Source: Bacteroidia bacterium (GTDB lineage Bacteria > Bacteroidota > Bacteroidia > AKYH767-A > OLB10). Taken from it: a stretch of 6,743 nucleotides of DNA. The position numbers and the translations under genes were made by a program. The stretch is taken from NCBI GenBank assembly GCA_025450095.1, contig JANWID010000018.1, positions 1-6,743 of the forward strand, in the 5' to 3' direction. Positions 1 to 6,213 of this stretch are shown piece by piece (positions within the stretch are counted from its first letter, which is position 1; the number at the start of each line of letters is the position of its first letter). Below the pieces are notes generated by a model, which was not told where the DNA came from, made no database searches, and worked only from the letters and a program-made list of their open reading frames with translations.

Positions 1-515
1 ATTCTTCTGTATTTGGAGCCGGAACCATCATTACTGCTAATCACCAGGTTAAAATTGGAAATAGTTTTGTCACCTGGATCGGTGGAATGGTGAACTGGAT
101 GGCAATATCCGATGGCAGGTTTAAAACTAATGTGAGCGAAAATGTTAAAGGGCTTTTGTTTATTAATTCATTACGGCCGGTTACTTATAATTTCGATGTG
201 AACAGGTATAATCAATACATCAACGCAACTGAAAATGATGGCAGTGCCAGGATGAACGGCAGACAGGTTGTTTACTCCGGATTTATTGCACAGGAAGTTG
301 AATCGGCAGCAAAAAACGCGGGGTATGACTTCAGTGGTGTGCATCATCCTGAAAATGACAAGGATGTTTATTCTTTGAGCTATGCTGAATTTGTTGTTCC
401 ATTAGTGAAGGCTGTGCAGGAATTGAGTGAAGAAAACAGGCAATTGAAAGCTGAATTAAACCTGGTGCGCAATCTTGTCATCGAATTACAAAAAAGCATT
501 AGCAGTAATCAATAA
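1..515 (+). CDS. Fibre-like surface protein, C-terminal part with Peptidase_S74 intramolecular chaperone (5' end outside window)
   Basis: The reading frame is open from the window edge (first full codon at position 3), so this is the last 170 residues of a longer protein; the Met at 87 is internal, not a start. The first ~30 visible residues (VFGAGTIITANHQVKIGNS...IGG) resemble the beta-rich repeats that precede S74 domains in Bacteroidota fibre or head-domain proteins. The motif SDGRFK at visible residues 36-41 carries the Ser and Lys, five apart, that form the self-cleaving dyad in phage endosialidase tail-spike chaperones. LRPVTYNFD, SGFIAQEVE and YAEFVVPLVKAVQEL follow, all typical of the family, and the last ~35 residues look like a coiled coil. 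Known for the family: the domain assists trimer folding and then releases itself by autoproteolysis. Inferred here: a trimeric exported or surface fibre. A phage origin is possible, but no phage genes are visible. Confidence 0.9.
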   Translation, partial: SSVFGAGTIITANHQVKIGNSFVTWIGGMVNWMAISDGRFKTNVSENVKGLLFINSLRPVTYNFDVNRYNQYINATENDGSARMNGRQVVYSGFIAQEVESAAKNAGYDFSGVHHPENDKDVYSLSYAEFVVPLVKAVQELSEENRQLKAELNLVRNLVIELQKSISSNQ

Positions 516-542
516 CAGCTTTTCCGAAAGCAAAAAGGAACA

Positions 543-707
543 ATGAACGAGAAAATGAAACTCCTTTGCAGCGACATTGTGACATTATTCATTAAACCTG
601 AATTATTATCCCGAAGCCTGTCATGCAACAAAATAATTAAGTCTACCGAATACGCAGTCGTGCTGGTGAGTTTCAGAAATTATATTGGAGAAATATTTTC
701 AACGTAA
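543..707 (+). CDS. Possible small protein, 54 aa, unrecognised
   Basis: An ATG at 543 opens a 54-codon frame (MNEKMKLLCSDIVTLF...) ending in TAA at 705-707. An AAGGA-like ribosome-binding sequence lies about 4 nt upstream of the ATG, and the ORF follows the S74 gene by 27 bp on the same strand. It fills the gap between two convergent genes without overlapping either. I recognise no domain. The product has no clear signal peptide or transmembrane segment, and its length is within what chance allows in such a gap. The good leader is the only positive argument, so this is a weak candidate. Confidence 0.2.
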   Translation: MNEKMKLLCSDIVTLFIKPELLSRSLSCNKIIKSTEYAVVLVSFRNYIGEIFST

Positions 708-721
708 CCGTATCGGGCAGA

Positions 722-1357
722 TCAAATTGATTTCGGATACACCTTGTTGATTGCTTCCATCCGGGTTGATACCTGGAGTTTTTCATAAATATTGCGTGCG
801 TGCTTACGTACTGTTTCCACGCTGATTTCCTTTCTGGATGCAATTTCTTTATATAAAAGGCCCTGTGCAAGCATATCCAGGATTTCTTTTTCGCGTGGGG
901 TAAGTTGACTGGCATTTACAGTCCCGGCGGTTTTAGCGGTAAAAGAATTTACTACCAGCCTGGCAATTTGTGAGCTCATGGGGGAACCACCGGCTGCAAT
1001 TTCACGAACAGACTGAATGAGCTTGTCGGATGTGGTATTTTTTATGAGGTAACCGGTAGCTCCGGCGCACAACGCCTGAAAAATATATTGCGGATTTTCG
1101 AATACCGTGCTGATCAGGTATTGCACTTCCGGGCGTTTAGGCTTCATTTCCGCAACACATTCAATTCCTGATTTTCCAGGCATATTGATATCCATCAATA
1201 CCACGTCGCATTCCAGTTTATTGAATGCTTTTATAAAATTATCGCCACTTGAAAAAGTGCGGATCACGTCAAAATCATGTTCACCTGATAGGACTTCCGC
1301 AGTTAGTTTGAGTATCTCGCTGTCATCCTCAACAATTACCAGCCTGGTCTTTTTCAT
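722..1357 (-). CDS. Two-component response regulator, NarL/FixJ family (REC + LuxR-type HTH)
   Basis: A 211-aa DNA-binding response regulator, full length for the family. The receiver domain is residues ~4-122: acidic pocket E10-D11-D12, predicted phospho-acceptor D56 in VVLMDINMPG, switch Thr at T84, and the conserved Lys K106 in GYLIKN. A short linker (~123-148) leads to a LuxR/GerE-type helix-turn-helix at ~150-208, starting LTPREKEILDMLAQGLLYKEIA and containing the recognition-helix pattern SVETVRKHARNIYEKLQV. Family knowledge: phosphorylation by a sensor kinase promotes dimerisation and binding to palindromic promoter sites. No histidine kinase lies within the window, so partner and targets are unknown. 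It is convergent with the S74 gene. The start at 1357 gives the canonical MKKTRLVIVEDD N-terminus. Two perfect inverted repeats lie 38-83 bp upstream of the start and are candidate autoregulatory sites. Confidence 0.95.
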   Translation of the reverse strand: MKKTRLVIVEDDSEILKLTAEVLSGEHDFDVIRTFSSGDNFIKAFNKLECDVVLMDINMPGKSGIECVAEMKPKRPEVQYLISTVFENPQYIFQALCAGATGYLIKNTTSDKLIQSVREIAAGGSPMSSQIARLVVNSFTAKTAGTVNASQLTPREKEILDMLAQGLLYKEIASRKEISVETVRKHARNIYEKLQVSTRMEAINKVYPKSI

Positions 1358-1394
1358 GGGAATAATCTTTTACAGTTTCCAACATTCACTTCAC

Positions 1395-1416
1395 CTTATG
1401 TAAAAATACACATAAG
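1395..1416. repeat. Perfect inverted repeat upstream of the response regulator (possible operator)
   Basis: The arms CTTATGT (1395-1401) and ACATAAG (1410-1416) are exact reverse complements separated by 8 bp. The repeat lies 38 bp upstream of the response-regulator start. LuxR-type regulators commonly bind dyads of roughly this size, so autoregulation is plausible. The symmetry is seen directly; the operator role is inferred. The spacer on the minus strand contains TATTTTTA, a near match to the Bacteroidota -7 element TAnnTTTG, but no well-spaced -33 element goes with it. Confidence 0.4.
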
Positions 1417-1419
1417 CAA

Positions 1420-1440
1420 ATTATTGCTTTGTGCAATAAT
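1420..1440. repeat. Perfect inverted repeat, 8-bp arms and 5-bp spacer, upstream of the response regulator
   Basis: ATTATTGC (1420-1427) and GCAATAAT (1433-1440) are exact reverse complements around the spacer TTTGT. The repeat begins 3 bp beyond the 1395-1416 repeat, so two dyads sit almost back to back in the response-regulator upstream region. It is not followed by a T-tract on either strand that would make a convincing intrinsic terminator. An operator for the neighbouring regulator is the simplest reading. Chance in AT-rich DNA cannot be excluded. Confidence 0.4.
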
Positions 1441-1534
1441 ATTATTATTCCGTGAATATTGAAATGCTACTTAAGTGGTACAAAAACGGGATTTGGTTGT
1501 TGTTTAGCAGGATGTCGGGCATTGCCCCACCTTC

Positions 1535-1975
1535 TCACTTCACCAACTCCACCCTCCCCCTATAAACCTTTTCCCCGACTAAAGCCACATGGTATTTGGA
1601 TCCCCCAGAGGCAGCTTTTCCATCCCATGTAGCGTGGAGCGAAGCTGATTCAACAACCTGGACACCCCAGCGACTAAAAATGCCGTAAGAGCCGCCGTCG
1701 TCTACGCCGGTTACTTTTATTTCGAAAAGGTCCTTCTTTCGGTCGTCATTCGGTGTGAAAATATATATTGGAGATTCACGAAGATCTACCATAGAAGTTT
1801 CCTGGGCAAAACAGCCCTGAGTTTCGATGATAGTGAGGGAATAGAGTCCAAAAGATGATGAGGTAGTGATAACGGTGGATCATTCGATTTTTTTATTAAT
1901 TTGGTGCCAGACCCCATCGCCAGTTGTAGGTACGTTATAAGCAACCCGTGTTGCTTCGAAAAATATAGTGCAAGT
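1535..1975 (-). pseudogene. Remnant of a secreted T9SS cargo protein: end of an Ig-like repeat plus type-B (CHU_C / gliding-motility-associated) sorting domain
   Basis: In one minus-strand frame from 1975 to 1535 the codons read as a coherent protein end, interrupted by TGA at 1880-1882. Before the stop come YNVPTTGDGVWHQINKKIE-like residues; after it come STVITTSSSFGLYSLTIIETQGC and the tail PIYIFTPNDDRKKDLFEI...YGIFSRWGVQVVES...ATWDGK...VYRGRVELVK. This matches an Ig-like repeat ending in 'G-Y-L-T-x-GC' followed by the type-B sorting domain (usual hallmarks FTPNGDGxNDxF, IFNRWGxxVyeS, WDG, yKG). Several hallmark glycines and the Asn are substituted. Upstream the frame meets another stop at 1976-1978, and the bulk of a normal cargo protein, hundreds of residues, is missing. 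A Met at 1792 could start an 85-aa product, but it would have no signal peptide and only the tail, so decay is the better explanation. Confidence 0.75.
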
Positions 1976-2038
1976 TCAAATTGTTTCAGAAAACTGAGCA
2001 AGCTGTTATTGTCACTTCTTGTGTAATAAGCAAAGTAG

Positions 2039-2059
2039 ATTTATTATCTAGTAATAAAT
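2039..2059. repeat. Perfect inverted repeat ahead of the surface-protein operon (possible operator)
   Basis: ATTTATTA (2039-2046) and TAATAAAT (2052-2059) are exact reverse complements around TCTAG. The repeat is centred about 45 bp upstream of the ATG at 2094. The left arm overlaps TAGATTTA (2036-2043), which matches the Bacteroidota -7 element TAnnTTTG in all but the last base. I could not find a -33 TTG at the usual spacing, so a promoter call is weak. The rest of the gap between the pseudogene and 2094 shows no gene. The region is placed where a promoter and its control site would be expected. Confidence 0.35.
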
Positions 2060-2093
2060 TCATAAGATATTTAAGACTCTAAAAAACAATCAC

Positions 2094-3140
2094 ATGAAAA
2101 AAGTATTTTTTGCTTTGACATTTATGGTCTACACCTTTAATATTAAGGCAGCGATATTAACAGTGAGCAATGATCCATTAACACCTGCACAATACAATAA
2201 TATTCAATTCGCTCACAATGCGGCAAATCAAGATGATACATTACTAGTTTATGGATCCTATGATTTAGCTTCTGGGACTGGGCCTGTTTATGGCACATTA
2301 TCAATTTCAAAACGGCTTAATATCATTGGCCCAGGATTCCATTCAATAAATAATAATAGTAAGGTGGCAAAATTTCCAAATGGATTCAATTTTAATTCTG
2401 GCAGCGAAGGTTCATTGGTGAGCGGCTTATTCGTTGATATTTCGGCCTCAGTATATTGTTCGGTAAGTCACATTACAATAATGAACTGTCATTTAGGATA
2501 TGTAAACATTAATGTTATTGTAGACTCAATTATTATCAGAGATAATGTAATAATTGAATGGATAAACGGAAATGCAAGTACAAATATATTTATTGAGAAT
2601 AATTTATTTATAGCATCAGGCACTACAATTTCTAACTTCAATCAGGCAAGTTGTCTGATTACGAATAACGTTTTTATAGGTATGCCATTGGCTGGAGGTG
2701 GTGTTTTTGCCTCTGTGACAAATGCGCTAATTTCCAATAATATATTTTATGGAATCAGATCATATGATACGGGCAGTTCTCTATTAGGATGTGTTTTTAA
2801 TAACAATTTAAGTTTTCAAACAACTGATAATATTTTGCCACCACAGAGTGCAACCGGTACTGGCAATCTAATTAATCAAGACCCTTTATTCACACAAATT
2901 AATTTACCTGGATATTTAAATTATTCAGATGATTATCGTTTACTGGTATCTTCACCAGGACATAATGCGGGGACAGACGGAACAGACATTGGTATATATG
3001 GTGGATCAATTCCAATATTAGATTCTCCTTTAACAGGAATGGCTGCAATTCCTTACATTTCTATTTTTAATATCGCTAATTCTGTAATTCAGCAGAACAC
3101 GAACTTGAATGTGCATTTTAAAGCATACAAACATGACTAA
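2094..3140 (+). CDS. Secreted right-handed parallel beta-helix protein (pectin-lyase-like fold)
   Basis: This is a 348-aa exported protein. Residues 1-20 (MKKVFFALTFMVYTFNIKAA) form a signal peptide with probable cleavage near A19/A20. From ~65 to ~245 the sequence is made of short beta-rungs with an asparagine ladder: IIIRDNVII (146-154), IFIENNLFI (165-173), CLITNNVFI (187-195), ALISNNIFYG (211-220) and CVFNNNLSF (233-241). This is typical of parallel beta-helix repeats. The cap includes YRLLVSSPGHNAGTDGTDIGIYGG (~281-304), a usual ending of this protein type in Bacteroidota. The last residues, NTNLNVHFKAYKHD, look like a natural C-terminus. No T9SS sorting tail is present. No catalytic residues of a polysaccharide lyase can be assigned, so a structural or binding role is as likely as an enzymatic one. 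Its stop overlaps the next gene's start by 8 bp. The leader is A-rich without a clear Shine-Dalgarno. Confidence 0.85.
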   Translation: MKKVFFALTFMVYTFNIKAAILTVSNDPLTPAQYNNIQFAHNAANQDDTLLVYGSYDLASGTGPVYGTLSISKRLNIIGPGFHSINNNSKVAKFPNGFNFNSGSEGSLVSGLFVDISASVYCSVSHITIMNCHLGYVNINVIVDSIIIRDNVIIEWINGNASTNIFIENNLFIASGTTISNFNQASCLITNNVFIGMPLAGGGVFASVTNALISNNIFYGIRSYDTGSSLLGCVFNNNLSFQTTDNILPPQSATGTGNLINQDPLFTQINLPGYLNYSDDYRLLVSSPGHNAGTDGTDIGIYGGSIPILDSPLTGMAAIPYISIFNIANSVIQQNTNLNVHFKAYKHD

Positions 3141-6111
3141 GAATTTAAGAAAAATATTTTCTACTGCAATTATTCTTCTTCTGTTATGCAGTTTAATCAA
3201 GGCGCAGCAAATTGTAGGAGCTGAATATTATTTTGATACTGATCCGGGAGTAGGCAATGGAACACCAATAATTATCACATCTGGAGATTCTGTTGATGTT
3301 AATTTCAGTATTTCGACAACCACATTGAATAGTGGTTTTCATCAACTTATTATTCGAACCAAACATTCTAACGGTGCGTGGAGTTTAGCTCTAGGAAGAT
3401 TGTTTTATGTCCAACCTGTAATTTCAAATATAAATCGAACAATTACAAATGCCGAATATTTTGTAGATAATGATCCAGGATATGGTTCTGGAACCCCTGT
3501 TTCCGTTACGGTAGGAGACAGCATCGAAGTAAGCACACTTCTTAACATGACCGGTGTTCCATTAGGAAATCATTCTATTGGTTTAAGAGTAATGGATTCA
3601 GGAAATATATGGAGCCAAACGGTTGTGGATTCATTTAAGGTTTGCACAATTGCTGGCCCTATTGCAGATTTCAATTTAGTTCAAAATAATATAGAAATAA
3701 CTCTTTTTGACCAATCCTTGGGCGATTCGATAATTTATTATTGGGATTTTGGTGATGGAAACACTTCTTTGTTGCAAAACCCGTATCATGAATATGTATC
3801 AGTTGGAAATTATAATGTTTGCTTAACAGATTCTAATATGTGTGGTTTTAGTACGAAGTGTCAAACAATCACTGTAAAAGGTATTGAATCTGTTCATCCT
3901 AAAAAAGGTGGAAATACAGGAGCGGTAACAATCGAATTATACGGATTTGGATTCGTTCAAGGAACAACATTTATATTAAAAAAAACTGGTCAAAGCGATA
4001 TTACTGGCAACAATTATATTATTAATAATGAAATGAGAATACACTCTACCTTTGATTTAACCGGACAAGTAACTGGTTTTTGGGATGTAGAAGTAATTAC
4101 ACCCACAGATACATTTTTAGTAGTAGATGGGTTTGAAATCGTTACCGGCACAGAACCAGCTTTATGGATGACTATAACAACTTCAATGATTTATAATAAT
4201 GACTTTGACCCAACTTATATTATAACATATGGAAATTCTGGAAATACTGACGCTGTTTTTGTTCCTTTCATCATTAGTGGCTTAATTCCAAATACTGAGG
4301 TAGAAATAGTTTCCAATAATAATTTATCAATAAGAAATTTGCCGATCGTGGATACTCTAAGTATTGAATGGGATAGTATTCCTAATACTGTTATTGATAG
4401 CGTTACAAATAAGGGTTTTAAAGTTTTTTTGATTTACAAAATACCTCCTGGATTCACAGGCACTTTAAAACTAATCTTACATATGCCAGATACAGTTCTG
4501 CCTCCATCGGTAGAATTAGTTGGGACTATGGGAAAGCCAATCCTAACATCAACGGAAGCACTTAGGTTAATGAGTGGCAATACTATTAGCCTTTCGAATT
4601 GTATGGTTTCGTTATTTACAAACTCTGTAAATTTTGTAATTGATGCTACAGGCGTAGCAACTTGGCAGTCTTGTGTTATTGGTACTGCTATATTTATGAA
4701 AGAGTTATATGATGTAATAATTGAGCATGCCAATGATAATGCTTTAACACCTGATGCAACTTGGGACTATGGAGATGTTTTATTTTCTAAAATAGAGGTA
4801 ATGAAAGATTGTGCAGAGGCGAATCTTGGGGTTACACCTGCTGGCATTATCACACGATTATTTACAGCGTCATTAAAAGGAGTTTATAATTTACTAAGGA
4901 ATGAAGACTATGTAGCTGCATGTTACAATTTATATGTTCACAATGCAACAAAAGTTTTTTACCAATATTTTGGAGTGGCTGCGTTTGATCCTAATAATAA
5001 AGTAGGGCCGGGTGGTGGTTCTTATTATCATTGGATTGATAATTCTTTTCCATTTACTTATACAATAAATTACGAAAATGATTCGTCAGCAACTTTGCCG
5101 GCTCAAACTATTATCATTACAGATACATTGGACAAGACAAAAGTTGATTTATCAACTTTCGCCTTTACCTCTGTAACCATTGGCGATTCTTCTTATTCAT
5201 TTAATACAGCTCCTCAGCAATTTATTCATGAATTCAATTTAGCTCCAATTATGGGAGTGAATGCTCGGGTTTCTGCAAGTATTGATACCACAACTGGAAT
5301 CGCAAAATGGATTTTTAATTCAATAGATACGGTAACTAATCAAATAACACAGGATTTTTTTGCTGGATTCCTTCCTCCTGATACTTTGCCTCCAAAAGGA
5401 CAAGGAAATGTGTCTTTTATAGTCACTCCTAAACCTTCAGTGTTAACAGGAGATTCAATTTTCAATGTGGCAAGTATTATTTTTGATTCAAATACACCCG
5501 TTACTACACCTGTTTGGACCAATTATTTGGATTTGGTTAAGCCTCAAAGCTCGGTATCTGGTTTAGCTCCTATTCAAAACGATACTTCATTTATTGTTGA
5601 TTGGAGTGGTACAGATAATTTGTCAGGAATTAGACATTATTCAATATTTGTTTCCGATAGTGGTGCAGCCTATATACCGTGGATTGGATTTACCAGTAAT
5701 ACTTCAGCTACTTTTATCGGAAAGAGTGGTCATACCTATGCATTTTACAGTATTGCAACCGATAGTGCTGGGAATATTGAAGATATTCCGTTGATAGCTG
5801 ATGATTCAACAGTCATAATTACTTCAATAAATGATATTTCTTCAATGGACAATTCGATGCTGTTTCAAAATCATCCTAACCCGTTTAATAATTTAACGAG
5901 AATTGATTATTATTTGCATAAGCAAGGAGAAGTTACTATTTATGTTAGTGATGTTCTTGGCCATATTGTAAAGGAAATTAAAAACGAAAGAATGAATTCT
6001 GGAAAACATTCTTTTGAATTTGATAGCGAATCCTTACAAAGTGGCTATTACTTTTATATAATGGTGACAAATGATTTTATTGATACGAAAAGAATGATTT
6101 TGATCAAATAA
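3133..6111 (+). CDS. Large multidomain secreted protein with T9SS type-A sorting tail
   Basis: This is a 992-aa protein. I chose ATG 3133 because it gives a clean signal peptide (MTKNLRKIFS, then a Leu/Ile-rich core, ending LIKA-QQ at residues 24/25); the in-frame ATG at 3109 would add eight residues and lies deeper in the upstream gene. Domains: two tandem repeats beginning EYYFDTDPGVGNGTP (~27-94) and EYFVDNDPGYGSGTP (~104-170); a PKD domain (~176-248, YYWDFGDGN, HEY); an IPT/TIG-like domain (~250-337); a beta-rich DUF11-like stretch (~343-462); a helix-rich block with four Cys (~480-615); and a long module starting AFDPNNKVGPGGG, with TYTINYEND, WIFNSIDTVTNQ, GFLPPDTLPPKGQGNVSF and NVASIIFDSN, ending in a fibronectin-like part (~809-890, WSGTDNLSGI, AFYSIATDSAGN). 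The tail is type A (~909-992: NHPNPFNNLTRIDYYL, SGYYFYIMV, KRMILIK). T9SS would export it across the outer membrane for surface attachment or release. No catalytic domain was recognised; adhesion or matrix is inferred. Confidence 0.9.
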   Translation: MTKNLRKIFSTAIILLLLCSLIKAQQIVGAEYYFDTDPGVGNGTPIIITSGDSVDVNFSISTTTLNSGFHQLIIRTKHSNGAWSLALGRLFYVQPVISNINRTITNAEYFVDNDPGYGSGTPVSVTVGDSIEVSTLLNMTGVPLGNHSIGLRVMDSGNIWSQTVVDSFKVCTIAGPIADFNLVQNNIEITLFDQSLGDSIIYYWDFGDGNTSLLQNPYHEYVSVGNYNVCLTDSNMCGFSTKCQTITVKGIESVHPKKGGNTGAVTIELYGFGFVQGTTFILKKTGQSDITGNNYIINNEMRIHSTFDLTGQVTGFWDVEVITPTDTFLVVDGFEIVTGTEPALWMTITTSMIYNNDFDPTYIITYGNSGNTDAVFVPFIISGLIPNTEVEIVSNNNLSIRNLPIVDTLSIEWDSIPNTVIDSVTNKGFKVFLIYKIPPGFTGTLKLILHMPDTVLPPSVELVGTMGKPILTSTEALRLMSGNTISLSNCMVSLFTNSVNFVIDATGVATWQSCVIGTAIFMKELYDVIIEHANDNALTPDATWDYGDVLFSKIEVMKDCAEANLGVTPAGIITRLFTASLKGVYNLLRNEDYVAACYNLYVHNATKVFYQYFGVAAFDPNNKVGPGGGSYYHWIDNSFPFTYTINYENDSSATLPAQTIIITDTLDKTKVDLSTFAFTSVTIGDSSYSFNTAPQQFIHEFNLAPIMGVNARVSASIDTTTGIAKWIFNSIDTVTNQITQDFFAGFLPPDTLPPKGQGNVSFIVTPKPSVLTGDSIFNVASIIFDSNTPVTTPVWTNYLDLVKPQSSVSGLAPIQNDTSFIVDWSGTDNLSGIRHYSIFVSDSGAAYIPWIGFTSNTSATFIGKSGHTYAFYSIATDSAGNIEDIPLIADDSTVIITSINDISSMDNSMLFQNHPNPFNNLTRIDYYLHKQGEVTIYVSDVLGHIVKEIKNERMNSGKHSFEFDSESLQSGYYFYIMVTNDFIDTKRMILIK

Positions 6112-6213
6112 CATCGCATTGTTGTATTGATGTTTCAAAAGAGATCACAACTGTAGTCAAAACAACTTCCGTGAATTGCCATTCAATAGAAAATCTGAAT
6201 TAATAAAATAAAA

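Noticed and set aside
518..531. Hairpin GCTTT-TCCG-AAAGC just after the S74 stop codon, as a terminator
   Set aside because: The stem is only 5 bp, mostly AT, and is followed by As rather than Ts on the plus strand. It does not make a convincing intrinsic terminator.
673..915. An 80-codon minus-strand frame overlapping the end of the response regulator
   Set aside because: It covers the DNA-binding domain of the regulator in another frame and has no plausible protein features.
1517..1527. GGGC-ATT-GCCC dyad downstream of the remnant gene
   Set aside because: The arms are only 4 bp and there is no T-run on either strand, so it is too short to call.
1786..2001. A 71-codon minus-strand frame overlapping the remnant gene
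   Set aside because: It has no recognisable protein character. The frame next to it reads through as Ig-like and type-B tail residues, so this one is a shadow of the pseudogene.
3109..3132. Upstream ATG as the start of the large cargo protein
   Set aside because: It would place MCILKHTN before a complete signal peptide and lengthen the overlap with the beta-helix gene. The ATG at 3133 gives the normal export signal.
4434..4733. A 99-codon minus-strand frame inside the large cargo gene
   Set aside because: It lies wholly within a well-supported multidomain coding region on the plus strand, with no domain or leader of its own.
6110..6134. AACATC/GATGTT hairpin at the end of the cargo gene, as a terminator
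   Set aside because: It has a 6-bp AT-rich stem with a 13-nt loop, overlaps the stop codon and has no following T-tract. It could easily occur by chance.
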